DNA of 64,000 nt from Bacteroidaceae bacterium (GCA_017465905.1 JAFTVE010000013.1:124001-188000), one strand, 5' to 3'. Positions 50,634 to 61,279 are shown, counted from the first letter of the stretch. The notes: a model not told the origin generated them from the letters alone. Numbers and translations: made by a program.

Positions 50634-52661
50634 CTATCGCTTAAGCTCAGGGTAGCTGATGCGTGTGTGGTACACGGTGCGGAGCTTCTCCTTGAACACG
50701 TTTTTGATGTCGGTGATGTCCTTGAATGTTATGGGACACTCCTTGAAGTGCCCTTCTGCCACTTGCCCGTCCACCACACGGTCCACCAAGTTGCCAATAC
50801 TCTCCTCCGTATACTCAGGCAGACTGCGTGAGGCAGCCTCTACGGCATCGGCCATCATGAGAATGGCTGTCTCCATGGAGAATGGTTCAGGCCCTGGGTA
50901 GGTGAAGATGCTCTCATCGACCTCCTCATTGGGGTGCTCGTTCTTGTAGGAGATGTAGAAGTATTTTGCTTTGCTGCAACCATGATGGGTAGCGATGAAA
51001 TCCTTGATGGCAGCTGGCAGGGCATGCTTCTCGGCCATGCGGAGTCCGTCCGTTACGTGGTTGATAATGATTCTTGCGCTTTGCTCATAGGGGAGGCAAG
51101 CGTGAGGGTTGGTGTTACCCTGATTCTCGGTAAAGAACACGGGATTCTCCATCTTGCCGATGTCATGATACATGGCACCCGTACGCACCAGCAGACTGCT
51201 GGCACCTACCTTCTGTGCCGCTGCAGCAGCAAGGTTCGACACCTGTATGGAGTGTTGGAATGTGCCGGGAGCAGCCTCGGAAAGCTGGCGCAACAGCTTG
51301 ATGTTGAAGTTGGAGAGCTCCATGAGGGTAACGTCGGAGGTGAAGCGGAAGAGCTTCTCATAGAGCAACATCAATGGATAGGTAAAGAGCAACAGCACTC
51401 CATTGAGCAGGAAGTGTATATACATACGCTTGTTGAACATGGCAAACGTACTCTTCGTGATGAGCTCGTAGCCGAAAAACACAAGGCAGTAGCAGGCAAC
51501 CACCACCAAGGCCACGCGGAAAATCTGTACACGCTCGGTGAGCTCGGTAAGCGAGTATATGGCAGCGATACCGGCTATGAGCTGCAGCAGCACGAATATG
51601 TAGGGGTCAGGAACGATGAGTGAGATGATGAGAGTAATGAAGGTATGGGTGATGAAGGCAGTACGCGAATCGAGGAAGATATTGATCATCACCGGTGCCA
51701 TTGCCAGGGGGATAATCATGAGCGCTCCTCCATTATCGAGTATCCACGATGTGATGGCCGGGAAGATGGTCAGCTGCGTCAGGAGGAAAAGCAGCTTATT
51801 GCGCTCCATGAGATAGTTGCGGCGATAGTTGAAGAGATACATCACATAACCTCCGATGAGCAGTACGATGAGCAGCACCTGCCCGATGAAGGTCATCTGT
51901 ATGCCACGTTCGTCGACACGCTTGTTCAGCTCCTGCTGGTACGATAGCAGTGTCTGGTAATGATCCTCGTCGACCATGTCGCCTGCTCCGATAATCTTCT
52001 GGTCCTTTTGTATCACCTTGCTGGTAAGCGATATCGTCTCTAACGCTTCGCTTAAGGCCGCTTCAGATTTCGCCTCGTCGTAATGCAGATTAGGCTGTAT
52101 GTAGTCGTTGAGATTACAGTTCTGCAGCGCATGGCGTCCCCACAATGTAGTGTCGGTGCTCATGATATACTCATAGGCCTGCTGCACGGTGTAGAGCTCG
52201 TCGACGGGCCTTGGCGTAGCCACATTCTGCTTGATGAGCATGATGTTGCTGATGCTGTCGGCTTGCAGGCGGTCGAGGTCGTTGCTGCTGATAATGCCAT
52301 GACTATACAGCTCGGCAAGCCTTTTGCTCACCTGACGGCTCAGTTTGGAGCTTACGAGCAGATACAGCTCCTGCTTGTAGGCAGCCTCAAAGGCACTCTG
52401 GGCCTCGCTGCCTTGGTTGATGTCCAATGTGTAGTAGGGACGCTGGGCTGATACTACAGCGGCGCGTTCCTCTTGCAATGCTTTCTCGCTCTTGTATACA
52501 GCAAAGCTGAAGGCAGAGGTCAATTGTTCATGACGCCAAGGCTCGCCCTCAGTAAAGTTAAGGCTTACTGCCTCCTTACGCGGCAGGAAAACGCTTATGA
52601 TGATCGTGGCTGCTACGAATGCGGCAGCGATGAACAAATATGATTTTGTAGTCTGTTTCAT
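50634..52661 (-). CDS. PgpH-like membrane HD phosphodiesterase
   Basis: 675 residues from ATG 52661 (MKQTTKSYLFIAA). One N-terminal helix, an extracytoplasmic 7TMR-HDED domain (about 30-270), seven membrane helices (about 275-450), and a cytosolic HDIG domain with AMYHDIGKMENPVFF and IATHHG. Members of this family (PgpH) hydrolyse c-di-AMP. Whether this one does so is inferred from architecture. Divergent from gltX. Confidence 0.92.
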   Translation of the reverse strand: MKQTTKSYLFIAAAFVAATIIISVFLPRKEAVSLNFTEGEPWRHEQLTSAFSFAVYKSEKALQEERAAVVSAQRPYYTLDINQGSEAQSAFEAAYKQELYLLVSSKLSRQVSKRLAELYSHGIISSNDLDRLQADSISNIMLIKQNVATPRPVDELYTVQQAYEYIMSTDTTLWGRHALQNCNLNDYIQPNLHYDEAKSEAALSEALETISLTSKVIQKDQKIIGAGDMVDEDHYQTLLSYQQELNKRVDERGIQMTFIGQVLLIVLLIGGYVMYLFNYRRNYLMERNKLLFLLTQLTIFPAITSWILDNGGALMIIPLAMAPVMINIFLDSRTAFITHTFITLIISLIVPDPYIFVLLQLIAGIAAIYSLTELTERVQIFRVALVVVACYCLVFFGYELITKSTFAMFNKRMYIHFLLNGVLLLFTYPLMLLYEKLFRFTSDVTLMELSNFNIKLLRQLSEAAPGTFQHSIQVSNLAAAAAQKVGASSLLVRTGAMYHDIGKMENPVFFTENQGNTNPHACLPYEQSARIIINHVTDGLRMAEKHALPAAIKDFIATHHGCSKAKYFYISYKNEHPNEEVDESIFTYPGPEPFSMETAILMMADAVEAASRSLPEYTEESIGNLVDRVVDGQVAEGHFKECPITFKDITDIKNVFKEKLRTVYHTRISYPELKR

Positions 52662-52735
52662 AACATAGCACACTAAAACGGCGCAAATTACGAAAAATCT
52701 TTGACATCTCCTATTTTTGTTCTAAGATTTTGTCG

Positions 52736-52743
52736 TACCTTTG
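52736..52743 (+). promoter_or_regulatory. -7 box of gltX
   Basis: TACCTTTG, about 40 bases before the gltX ATG. TTTG words at 52716-52719 and 52729-52732 lie upstream but not at ideal spacing. Confidence 0.55.
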
Positions 52744-52782
52744 CAGTAAGACAATTAAGAATAGAGAATTAACATTGACTAT

Positions 52783-54312
52783 ATGACCGAAAGAAGAGTA
52801 AGAGTGCGCTTCGCACCCAGTCCTACGGGACCCTTGCATATCGGCGGTGTGCGCACTGCCCTGTACAACTACCTGTTTGCCCGCCAGCATGGGGGCGACT
52901 TCATCTTCCGCATCGAGGATACTGACTCAAACCGCTTCGTGCCCGGTGCCGAGGAATACATCATCGAGTCGTTCCAGTGGCTCGGCCTCGCCTTTGACGA
53001 GGGCGTGGGCGTTGGTGGCGATCATGGTCCCTACCGCCAGTCGGAGCGTCGCGACATCTACAAGAAGTATGTGCAGCAACTGCTCGAGAATGGCAAGGCC
53101 TACATGGCGTTTGATACCCCCGAGGAGCTGGAGGCCAAGCGCAGCGAGATTGCCAATTTCCAGTACGACGCCACCACCCGCATGCAGATGCGCAACTCGC
53201 TCTCGCTCCCCAAGGAGGAGGTTGATGCGCTGCTCGCCGCGGGTCACCAGTATGTGGTGCGTTTCCTCATCGAGCCGGGTGTGGAGGTACACGTGCACGA
53301 CCTCATCCGTGGCGAGGTAGTGATCAACTCTTCGGTGCTCGACGACAAGGTGCTCTACAAGAGTGCCGACGAACTGCCCACCTACCACTTGGCCAACATC
53401 GTTGACGACCACCTCATGGAGGTTTCACATGTCATCCGTGGCGAAGAGTGGCTACCCTCAGCACCGCTCCACGTGTTGCTCTATCAAGCTTTCGGTTGGG
53501 AAGACACCATGCCCACTTTCGCCCACCTGCCCTTGCTGCTCAAGCCCGAGGGTAACGGCAAACTGAGCAAGCGCGACGGCGACCGATTGGGATTCCCTGT
53601 GTTCCCCCTCGAGTGGCACGATCCCAAGACGGGCGATATCTCATCGGGCTACCGTGAGAAGGACTATCTGCCCGAGGCCGTCATCAACTTCCTTGCCCTC
53701 CTCGGCTGGAATCCCGGTAACGACCAGGAGAAGATGACGCTCGACGAGATGGTGCAGCTCTTCGACCTCTCGCGCTGCTCCAAGGCCGGTGCCCGCTTCG
53801 ACTATAAGAAACTTGTGTGGTTCAACCACGAATATATCCTCTCCAAGGACGATGCCGACATTGCTGCCCTCTTTGAGCCTATGCTGCGCGAGCGTGGTAT
53901 CGATGAGCCTATGGAGCGTATCATCAAGGTGGTGTCGCTCATGAAGGGCCGCGTCAACTTCGTACACGAGCTGTGGGACACCTGCTGCTACTTCTTCCAG
54001 GCTCCCGAGGCCTACGACGAGAAGTCGCTCAAGAAATGGTGGAAAGAGCCTGCCGTGGCATCCACCTATGTGCGCGAATTGTGCGATTTCATCGAGAACA
54101 GCCCTGTCTTTGCCGGTGCCGAACTGGAACCCCTCGTGATGGAATGGATTGCATCCAAGGAATGGCCTGTGGGCAAGGTGATGAACGCCTTCCGTGTAAC
54201 CCTCGTGGGTGCTGCCGTAGGACCCCATATCTTCGAACTCACCGACTATATCGGCAAGGAGGAGACCCTGCGTCGTGCACGCCGTGCATTGGAGCTCCTT
54301 CCCGAGGCTTAA
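52783..54312 (+). CDS. gltX: Glutamyl-tRNA synthetase
   Basis: 509 residues. Class I motifs: [20 protein letters not shown] (HIGH box as HIGG) and [10 protein letters not shown] (KMSKS box), both standard for GltX, plus the helical anticodon-binding domain. Charges tRNA-Glu. Bacteroidetes genomes also have glutaminyl-tRNA synthetase, so no statement on tRNA-Gln mischarging can be made. Monocistronic between its promoter and the hairpin at 54351. Confidence 0.97.
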   Translation: MTERRVRVRFAPSPTGPLHIGGVRTALYNYLFARQHGGDFIFRIEDTDSNRFVPGAEEYIIESFQWLGLAFDEGVGVGGDHGPYRQSERRDIYKKYVQQLLENGKAYMAFDTPEELEAKRSEIANFQYDATTRMQMRNSLSLPKEEVDALLAAGHQYVVRFLIEPGVEVHVHDLIRGEVVINSSVLDDKVLYKSADELPTYHLANIVDDHLMEVSHVIRGEEWLPSAPLHVLLYQAFGWEDTMPTFAHLPLLLKPEGNGKLSKRDGDRLGFPVFPLEWHDPKTGDISSGYREKDYLPEAVINFLALLGWNPGNDQEKMTLDEMVQLFDLSRCSKAGARFDYKKLVWFNHEYILSKDDADIAALFEPMLRERGIDEPMERIIKVVSLMKGRVNFVHELWDTCCYFFQAPEAYDEKSLKKWWKEPAVASTYVRELCDFIENSPVFAGAELEPLVMEWIASKEWPVGKVMNAFRVTLVGAAVGPHIFELTDYIGKEETLRRARRALELLPEA

Positions 54313-54350
54313 GAAGATTCTAATACATAGCATACTATATGCATATTTAG

Positions 54351-54384
54351 AGTGGCAAGGTATTTGGGTATCTTGCCACTTTTC
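54351..54384 (+). terminator. Intrinsic terminator after gltX
   Basis: AGTGGCAAG (54351-54359) pairs with CTTGCCACT (54372-54380), then TTT. Confidence 0.75.
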
Positions 54385-54490
54385 GTATAGGGGTATACCA
54401 GTCGAGGCCTTGCGCGTGCCTTTTTATGTTTGTGACGTTTTTTTTGTACGCTTTTTCGACGTAAGTATAGCATATACCGCAAAAAATATG

Positions 54491-54498
54491 TATTTTCG
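54491..54498 (+). promoter_or_regulatory. -7 box of the dut operon
   Basis: TATTTTCG (TAnnTTCG), 27 bases before the dut ATG. Confidence 0.5.
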
Positions 54499-54524
54499 CA
54501 AGATAAATGTAAAAGTGATAAAAG

Positions 54525-54956
54525 ATGAAAGTTCAGATAATTAATCGTGGGCATCACGCCCTACCGGCATACGCCACAGCCCTGTCGGCTGGGATGGACT
54601 TGAGAGCCAATCTTGATGAACCCATTGTGCTCAAGCCCCTGCAACGCTGTTTGGTGCCTACGGGACTCTTCCTTGCCCTGCCTGAAGGGTATGAGGCGCA
54701 GGTGCGTCCACGTAGTGGATTGGCCCTGAAGAAGGGTGTCACGGTGCTCAACTCGCCCGGAACGGTCGATGCCGACTATCGCGGCGAAGTGGGAGTCATA
54801 CTGATAAACCTCTCGGCCGAGGATTTTGTCATTGAGGATGGCGAGCGCATAGCACAGATGGTGATTGCACGCCATGAGCAGGTGACGTGGGAAGAGGTAG
54901 AGATACTCTCGGAGACGGAGCGAGGAGCCGGTGGATTTGGACATACGGGAGTGTAA
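54525..54956 (+). CDS. dut: dUTP diphosphatase
   Basis: 143 residues. The five trimeric dUTPase motifs appear in order: [45 protein letters not shown] and the C-terminal [10 protein letters not shown] arm. Converts dUTP to dUMP and pyrophosphate, keeping uracil out of DNA. First gene of a conserved Bacteroidetes run dut, TPR protein, DUF4292, EnvC-like. Confidence 0.96.
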   Translation: MKVQIINRGHHALPAYATALSAGMDLRANLDEPIVLKPLQRCLVPTGLFLALPEGYEAQVRPRSGLALKKGVTVLNSPGTVDADYRGEVGVILINLSAEDFVIEDGERIAQMVIARHEQVTWEEVEILSETERGAGGFGHTGV

Positions 54957-54999
54957 TCGGTGTTCTCCTTTGGGAGAAAAAGGAAGATAGAAGGAACTA

Positions 55000-56784
55000 A
55001 TGGAGATATATACCAACAGTCGAATTGTGCGGAAGGGGCTACGGCTTCTGACCGTATGGGTGGTGCTCTTGTGCGGATTATTGTTCGTAGCGTGCGGTAC
55101 GGCACGTAAGGCAACGGTGACACCCGATGAAGGCGTGACGCTTTCCGTGGAGGAGCAGCGGAGGTATGAGTATTACTACCTGGAGGCTGTGCGTTTGGAA
55201 CAGCAGGGAAAGTTCGATGAGGCTTTCGAGATGCTGCAGCACTGCTTGAGCATCTGTCCCGATGCACCATCGGCCCTATATAAGGCGTCTACTTACTACT
55301 TCTACCTCAACCGCAAGGACATGGCGTTGGAGGCACTATTCAAGGCTGTCGAGGGTGATCCGGACAATTATTGGTATCGCCAGACGCTGGCCTCGTACTA
55401 TCAGTCGAATCAAGAATACGAAAAGGCCATTGCCGTCTTGGAGGAGATGCAACCACTGTTTCCCAAGCGAAATGGCGAGCTGCTGTCGGCATTGGTGGGG
55501 CTATATAGCCATACGCAGAAGTACGACAAGGTGGTGGATGCGCTGGAACGCCTCGAACTGCTGATGGGAAAGACCGAGGCTATCAGTCTGGAGAAGTCGC
55601 GCAACTACCTGCTCATGGGAAATAAGGAGAGGGCTTTCGGGGAGATCGAGGCTTTGGCTTCCGAGTATCCCGAGAACAGCAACTATAGGGTGATACTGGC
55701 CAGTGTGTATATGGAGCATGGACGTGCCGAAGATGCCTTGCCGCTGTTACAGACCGTGCTGGCCGACGAACCGGACAATGGTCAGGCCAAGATAGCCCTT
55801 GTGCAGTACTATAAGCAGATGGCCGATACGACAGGGTATTACACCATGATAGACTCTGTGCTGATGTCGGCCTCGGTGGATGATGACACCAAGGTGAAGA
55901 TGATGGCCCAGCTAATCGTGGACAAGACGGACACGACTTATGTGGTGGAGCTGTTCGAGCGAGTCATGCAACAGCCTCAGCGCTCGGCAAAAATCGGACA
56001 TCTGTGTGTGCAGTATATGCTGAGTATAGGACAGCCCGAGGAGCGGGTGCAACCCATACTGCACCGCATGCTTGAGGCCGAGCCCGATCATGTGCCTGCC
56101 CGGCTGCAACTGCTCTCCTACGCAGCCAAGCGCAACGACCTGCAAGAGGTGGTGGAGGTGTGCTCCAAGGCAATCGAATACAGTCCCGAGGTGCTCGACT
56201 TCTACTACTACCGGGCAATAGGGCTCTACCAGCTGGGAATGAAGGAGGAGGCCTTGGCTACCTACCGTAAGGCTACACAGCAGATCACAAGCGGGAGCAA
56301 CACGGAGATGGTGTCGGACATATACACCGCTATGGGCGACCTGTACCACGAGGAGGGGAATCCCGAACAGGCATACCTCTGCTATGACTCAGCTCTGGTG
56401 TATAATCCGTCGAACATTCTTGTGCTGAACAACTATGCCTACTTCCTCTCCGAGGAGGACAAGGAGTTGGAGAAGGCCGAGCAGATGAGTCTGCGCACAA
56501 TCAAGGCCGAGCCCAACAATGCCACCTACCTTGACACCTATGCATGGATCCTTTATAAGCAAGAGCGCTATAGCGAAGCGCACGGATACATCGAGCAGGC
56601 TTTGGCTGCCGACTCGGTGCCGAGCGATGTGTTGTATGAGCATGCGGGCGACATCTGCTATCGGTTGGGCAATGTGGAGCAGGCTGTGGAATATTGGAAG
56701 CAGGCCCTCGACCTGCAGCGTAAGGCCGAGGCGGTGGATGAGAAACTGACGAGAAAAATCAAACTAAAAAAGATAATTGAATAA
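55000..56784 (+). CDS. TPR-repeat lipoprotein
   Basis: 594 residues. N-terminal hydrophobic segment with lipobox-like FVAC (C32). From about residue 50 tetratricopeptide repeats fill the chain (for example EAVRLEQQGKFDEAFEMLQH, then NYWYRQTLASYYQSNQEYEK and YTAMGDLYHEEGNPEQAYLC). Such scaffolds mediate protein contacts in the periplasm or outer membrane. Its position before DUF4292 and EnvC-like genes suggests a cell-envelope or division role, which is inferred. Confidence 0.88.
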   Translation: MEIYTNSRIVRKGLRLLTVWVVLLCGLLFVACGTARKATVTPDEGVTLSVEEQRRYEYYYLEAVRLEQQGKFDEAFEMLQHCLSICPDAPSALYKASTYYFYLNRKDMALEALFKAVEGDPDNYWYRQTLASYYQSNQEYEKAIAVLEEMQPLFPKRNGELLSALVGLYSHTQKYDKVVDALERLELLMGKTEAISLEKSRNYLLMGNKERAFGEIEALASEYPENSNYRVILASVYMEHGRAEDALPLLQTVLADEPDNGQAKIALVQYYKQMADTTGYYTMIDSVLMSASVDDDTKVKMMAQLIVDKTDTTYVVELFERVMQQPQRSAKIGHLCVQYMLSIGQPEERVQPILHRMLEAEPDHVPARLQLLSYAAKRNDLQEVVEVCSKAIEYSPEVLDFYYYRAIGLYQLGMKEEALATYRKATQQITSGSNTEMVSDIYTAMGDLYHEEGNPEQAYLCYDSALVYNPSNILVLNNYAYFLSEEDKELEKAEQMSLRTIKAEPNNATYLDTYAWILYKQERYSEAHGYIEQALAADSVPSDVLYEHAGDICYRLGNVEQAVEYWKQALDLQRKAEAVDEKLTRKIKLKKIIE

Positions 56785-56785
56785 T

Positions 56786-57610
56786 ATGACGAAGAGCAAA
56801 TACTTGTATCTACTCTCTGCCATAGTATTGGCATTGATGGTGACCTCTTGCCGCACAGGGCGTATTGCCGATAAGGGTGTAGTGAAAAAAGTCCAACAGA
56901 ACGAACAGTTGCTTCCCTTGGCACAGCCCCATGAACGATTCACCGACCTGACCGCACGAACATCGGTCACCATCGACTACAACCAGCGCCCCATCAGCCT
57001 GAAGGGTCGTCTGCGTATGAGACGCGATGAGGTAGTGCAGCTGACCTTCACGGCACTCGGCATAGTGGAGGTGGCCATGATTGAGTTTACCCCACAGGAG
57101 ATTTGTGTCATCGACAGGGTGAACAAGAAGTACGTGAAGTTCGACTATTCGTCAGGAGTGCTCAGCAGCATAGGACTCAACTTTGCTACCATACAGGCAC
57201 TGTTCTGGAACCGTATCTTTATCCCAGGCAGGGAGAAGGCTTGGGAGCAGTTGGTCAGCTTCGAAGTAGAGCCACTGGGTACGCAACAATGCCTGCGGCC
57301 ATCCTCGCAGCGTATGCTTAAGAGCTATTTCTATACCGACACTGAGTTTCGCCAGCTGCAGCAGACCCGACTGAGACTGCAGGACTATGAAGCTGTGTGG
57401 CAATACGATATGTTTAACAGCTTGGATATATATACCTTCCCCTCTGTTTTCGACATCTCCATCTCGGGAGGTACGCAGACTGTAGGCATGCACATTGCTC
57501 TCAGTAATATCTCCTATTTGGACAAGGATTGGCAGGCCGGAACTAACCTTTCACGATATACACAAGTGACGATAGAGGACATGTTGTCTATCCTAAACGT
57601 GCTGAAATGA
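56786..57610 (+). CDS. DUF4292 lipoprotein
   Basis: 274 residues from ATG 56786 (MTKSKYLYLLSA), 1 base after the TPR stop. Lipobox TSC near residue 17. The body (SVTIDYNQRPISLKGRLRMR, VQLTFTALGIVEVAMIEFTP, FDISISGGTQ) matches DUF4292, a beta-rich family in Bacteroidetes that resembles LolA/LolB-type lipid-binding folds. Function unproven; the fold suggests lipoprotein or lipid handling in the envelope. Overlaps the EnvC-like gene by 4 bases. Confidence 0.82.
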   Translation: MTKSKYLYLLSAIVLALMVTSCRTGRIADKGVVKKVQQNEQLLPLAQPHERFTDLTARTSVTIDYNQRPISLKGRLRMRRDEVVQLTFTALGIVEVAMIEFTPQEICVIDRVNKKYVKFDYSSGVLSSIGLNFATIQALFWNRIFIPGREKAWEQLVSFEVEPLGTQQCLRPSSQRMLKSYFYTDTEFRQLQQTRLRLQDYEAVWQYDMFNSLDIYTFPSVFDISISGGTQTVGMHIALSNISYLDKDWQAGTNLSRYTQVTIEDMLSILNVLK

Positions 57611-58869
57611 GGCTTTTCTACTGTTTCATATTGTTTCTGAATTTGTGTGCCTTTGCCTACGGACAGACCAATCCGAAGGTGAAGGAGATGCGGGCGAAGC
57701 GCGATCAGATAGAGCAGCAAATCTCTGACTCGAAGCAGCTGTTGTCGTCCACACAGAAGGATGTCGATGGACAGCTGGCGCAACTGTCGGCATTGACGGC
57801 ACAGATCAAGAAACAGAAGCAGTTTGTCGACCGTCTGGATGCCGACATCAAATCCATTGATAAGGAGCTGCAGACAATCGAGATGACTCTGGAGACCTTG
57901 CAGAGGGAGCTTGAGGCACGACGCGGACACTATGCCAAGGCCCTACAGCTGATGACCCATAAGAATACGTTTGAGAACCGCCTGATGTTCCTCCTCTCGG
58001 CAGAGACATTCAATCAGATGTTTCGCCGCATGCGCTATTTGCGTGAGTACTCCAACTTCCAGCGTAAGCAGGGAGAACTGTTGATGGAGCAGCAGCAGGA
58101 ATTGGATAACAAGCGAAAAGAACTGGAAAACACGCGCGAAGAGAAGAAGGGACTGCTTGCCAAGCGGATGGAGGAGAAGAAGGTACTTGACCGCCAGGAG
58201 GCTGAGCAAAGAAAACTCCTCAACACACTGAAACGTAAGCAGACCGATATACGCAACCGCATAGCCAAGCAGCAGCGTGAGCGCAACAGGCTGAACGACG
58301 AGATTGACCGCATCATTGAGGCCGAGTTGGCAGCACAGGAGGAGGCACAGCGCAAGAAGCAGAGCGGAACGGCCGCCCCCCTCCCGAAAGAAAAGAAGGA
58401 CGCGAAAGTGATGCCTGCATATAATGAGAATGCTGCTGACAGGAAGCTGTCCGGTTCGTTCGAGAGCAACAAGGGACGCCTCCCTGTTCCCGTCACCGGC
58501 CCCTATCTGCTGACCTCACACTATGGCGTCAACTACGTGGAGGGACTGAAGAACGTAAAATTCAACAACCACGGTATCGACATACGCGGCAAGCAGAACT
58601 GCAGCGCTCGTGCTATCTTCGACGGTACGGTGTCATTCATCTTTGAACATCCTCAGATACAGGGTTCCTACATCGTGATGATACGCCACGGGCAGTATAT
58701 ATCGGCCTACTTCAACCTGACCAACCTGAAGGTGAAGAAGGGCGACAAGGTCAAGATAAATGAACCGATAGGCCTTGTCCGGGCCGATGCTTCGGGGAAC
58801 TATACCATGCAGTTCCAGTTGCGTAAGGACAAGACACGGCTCAACCCCGAGCAATGGTTGGCACTATAA
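57607..58869 (+). CDS. EnvC-like peptidoglycan amidase activator (degenerate LytM/M23 domain)
   Basis: 420 residues: signal peptide (about 1-19), long coiled coil (about 25-260, rich in KRKELENTREEKKG-like heptads), then a LytM domain. The metal residues are altered: the HxxxD motif reads NNHGIDI (the His is shifted) and the YxHL motif reads YFNL (His to Asn). Degenerate LytM proteins such as EnvC activate amidases that split daughter cells rather than cleaving peptidoglycan themselves. Last gene of the dut run. Confidence 0.88.
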   Translation: MRLFYCFILFLNLCAFAYGQTNPKVKEMRAKRDQIEQQISDSKQLLSSTQKDVDGQLAQLSALTAQIKKQKQFVDRLDADIKSIDKELQTIEMTLETLQRELEARRGHYAKALQLMTHKNTFENRLMFLLSAETFNQMFRRMRYLREYSNFQRKQGELLMEQQQELDNKRKELENTREEKKGLLAKRMEEKKVLDRQEAEQRKLLNTLKRKQTDIRNRIAKQQRERNRLNDEIDRIIEAELAAQEEAQRKKQSGTAAPLPKEKKDAKVMPAYNENAADRKLSGSFESNKGRLPVPVTGPYLLTSHYGVNYVEGLKNVKFNNHGIDIRGKQNCSARAIFDGTVSFIFEHPQIQGSYIVMIRHGQYISAYFNLTNLKVKKGDKVKINEPIGLVRADASGNYTMQFQLRKDKTRLNPEQWLAL

Positions 58870-58907
58870 CAACTCCTACAGTAAAAAACAATAAACAATG
58901 TAATATT

Positions 58908-60902
58908 ATGAAGCGCTTTTTCTTTTATCAATTTCTCGTAGTCTGCTCTGCCTTGCTGATGGCACAGCCCCGCTACTCGGATTCTCTCGTCAAAGAGAAA
59001 CTCAATCGCGGTTTGGTCGTCATCAAGCAGGGACCCAAGGAGGCTTTTGTGACATGGCGATACCTCGAGACCGACCCGAAGGATATTGCCTTTGACCTCT
59101 ACAGGAATGGGGAGAGAATCAACAAGAAACCCATCACCGAGGCCACCTGTTATCTCGATGCCCAGCTCCCCGAGGGAGACGTGAGCTATGAGGTACGTCC
59201 GCGAAACAGCAAGGAGGCTGCTTCAGGAACCTATACGTTGCAGGCTCAGGCTCCCGTAGGATACCTTGAGATACCGCTCTACTATCCGCAAGGGGGCGTT
59301 ACTCCCGATGGCCGCTCCTACTCCTATTCGGCTGGTGATGCCTGCATCGGCGATGTCGACGGCGACGGTGAGTATGAGATAATACTCAAGTGGGACCCCT
59401 CGAACGCCCACGACAATGCGCATGACGGATACACCGGCAATGTGCTCTTCGACTGCTACCGCCTTACGGGTGAGCGCCTTTGGCGTATCGACCTGGGTCC
59501 CAATATCCGTGCCGGAGCACACTATACTCAGTTTATGGTGTATGACCTCAATGGCGACAACAAGGCCGAGGTGGTTATGCGCACTTCTGATGGCACCGTT
59601 GACGGACTGGGACATATTATCGGAGATGCCTTTGCCGACTACCGTCTCGTGGGTGATACCGCTGCTGCACGCCGACGTCAGAGCCAGGCTCAGCAGATGT
59701 GGCAGGTTGACAATCGCGACCGCTTCGAGCGACGCTCCCTGCCCGATAGCGTGACACGTCGTCAGATTCCGAACAATGACCGCCGCAGACGTATGCCCAC
59801 TCCCGCCATGCAGGGGCGCATCATCAATGGCAATGAGTTTCTTACCGTGTTCTCAGGACTTACCGGTGAGGCATTGCACACCATTGATTATGTACCCTCG
59901 CGCGGTAATGTGGAGGACTGGGGCGACAATAGGGCCAACCGCTCGGACCGCTTCCTGGCCTGTGTGGCATACCTTGATGGAGTGCACCCCTCTGTCGTGA
60001 TGTGCCGTGGTTATTACACCCGTGCCGTATTGGCAGCCTTTGATTGGGATGGCGAGAAGCTGACTCAGCGATGGGTCTTCGATTCCTATCAGCCCGAGTG
60101 GAAAGCCTATTCAGGTCAAGGCAACCACAACCTCCGTGTGGGAGATGTTGATGGCGACGGATGCGACGAGATCGTATATGGCTCATGTACTATTGATCAC
60201 GATGGCCGCGGACTATACTCTACAGGGCTCGGTCATGGCGATGCCCTTCACATGACAGCTTTCTATCCCGATAGCGCTTCGCTTCAGGTATGGGCCTGCC
60301 ATGAAAACCGACGCGATGGTTCTACATTGCGCGATGCCCGCACTGGCCGTATCATACATCAGTATCCCAGTGGCGAGGATGTGGGACGCTGCATGGCTGC
60401 CGACATCGACCCGCGTCACCCCGGTGTAGAGATGTGGAGCCTTGCCTCAGGAGGAATACGTAACTTGGCAGGCGAGGTGACAGCCCCGCGTGTAAAGGGA
60501 CTCTCTACCAATATGGCTGTGTGGTGGGACGGTGATTTGCTGCGCGAACTCCTTGATGGTACTCGCGTGAGCAAGTATGACTGGGAAGTGGATACCTGCC
60601 GTGTGTTGGCACAGTTCGACGGCTGCTCACGCATCAATGGCACCAAGTCCAATCCTTGCGTACATGCCGATATCTTGGGAGATTGGCGCGAGGAGGTGCT
60701 TGTGCGCACTCAGGACAACACTGCTTTGCGTCTCTACGTATCTACCATCCCCACGCCCTATCGCTTGCATACCTTCCTGCACGACCCCGTGTACCGCATC
60801 AGTATAGCTACGCAGAATGTTGCTTACAATCAGCCCACTCAGCCTGGATTCTATGTCGGTAGCGATGTGCACGGTGAGTTCCGCGGAAGTTACATCCCTT
60901 GA
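58908..60902 (+). CDS. PL11 rhamnogalacturonan lyase
   Basis: 664 residues from ATG 58908, with a signal peptide (MKRFFFYQFLVVCSALLMAQ). An N-terminal fibronectin-like domain (about 25-110) is followed by an eight-bladed propeller with repeated calcium sites (GDVDGDGEYEIILKWDP, YDLNGDNKAEVVMRTSDG, GDVDGDGCDEIVYGS), the PL11 pattern. It cleaves the rhamnose-galacturonic acid backbone of pectin (RG-I) by beta-elimination. A linker near 265-305 is rich in Gln/Arg. rhaM lies 44 bases downstream. Confidence 0.93.
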   Translation: MKRFFFYQFLVVCSALLMAQPRYSDSLVKEKLNRGLVVIKQGPKEAFVTWRYLETDPKDIAFDLYRNGERINKKPITEATCYLDAQLPEGDVSYEVRPRNSKEAASGTYTLQAQAPVGYLEIPLYYPQGGVTPDGRSYSYSAGDACIGDVDGDGEYEIILKWDPSNAHDNAHDGYTGNVLFDCYRLTGERLWRIDLGPNIRAGAHYTQFMVYDLNGDNKAEVVMRTSDGTVDGLGHIIGDAFADYRLVGDTAAARRRQSQAQQMWQVDNRDRFERRSLPDSVTRRQIPNNDRRRRMPTPAMQGRIINGNEFLTVFSGLTGEALHTIDYVPSRGNVEDWGDNRANRSDRFLACVAYLDGVHPSVVMCRGYYTRAVLAAFDWDGEKLTQRWVFDSYQPEWKAYSGQGNHNLRVGDVDGDGCDEIVYGSCTIDHDGRGLYSTGLGHGDALHMTAFYPDSASLQVWACHENRRDGSTLRDARTGRIIHQYPSGEDVGRCMAADIDPRHPGVEMWSLASGGIRNLAGEVTAPRVKGLSTNMAVWWDGDLLRELLDGTRVSKYDWEVDTCRVLAQFDGCSRINGTKSNPCVHADILGDWREEVLVRTQDNTALRLYVSTIPTPYRLHTFLHDPVYRISIATQNVAYNQPTQPGFYVGSDVHGEFRGSYIP

Positions 60903-60946
60903 TAATTCCTTTATATAGTAATACTAACCTATAAAATCTAAGACAA

Positions 60947-61261
60947 ATGAAAAGAGAAGCTTTTAAGATGTTCCTCAAGCCCGGTTGCGAAGAGGAGTAT
61001 GAACGTCGTCATGCAGCCATTTGGCCCGAATTGAAGAACCTGTTGTCAGAGAACGGAGTATACGACTACTCAATCTATTGGGACAAGGATACCAACATCC
61101 TTTTTGCATGCCAGAAGGTGAAAGGCGAAGGTGGTTCACAAGATATGGGCGATAACCCGATTGTTCAGAAGTGGTGGGACTACATGGCCGACATCATGGA
61201 AACGAATCCTGATAACTCTCCTGTATCCATTCCTTTGCCAGAGCTTTTCTATATGGAGTAA
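60947..61261 (+). CDS. rhaM: L-rhamnose mutarotase
   Basis: 104 residues, the normal size. MKREAFKMFLKPGCEEEYERR with a conserved His soon after, and YSIYWDKDTNILFACQKV, match RhaM. It speeds the alpha/beta interchange of L-rhamnose. Right after an RG-I lyase, it links pectin breakdown to rhamnose use; rhaA, rhaB and a transporter are not in the window. Confidence 0.95.
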   Translation: MKREAFKMFLKPGCEEEYERRHAAIWPELKNLLSENGVYDYSIYWDKDTNILFACQKVKGEGGSQDMGDNPIVQKWWDYMADIMETNPDNSPVSIPLPELFYME

Positions 61262-61279
61262 TGGTGGCCAAACTCCGTT

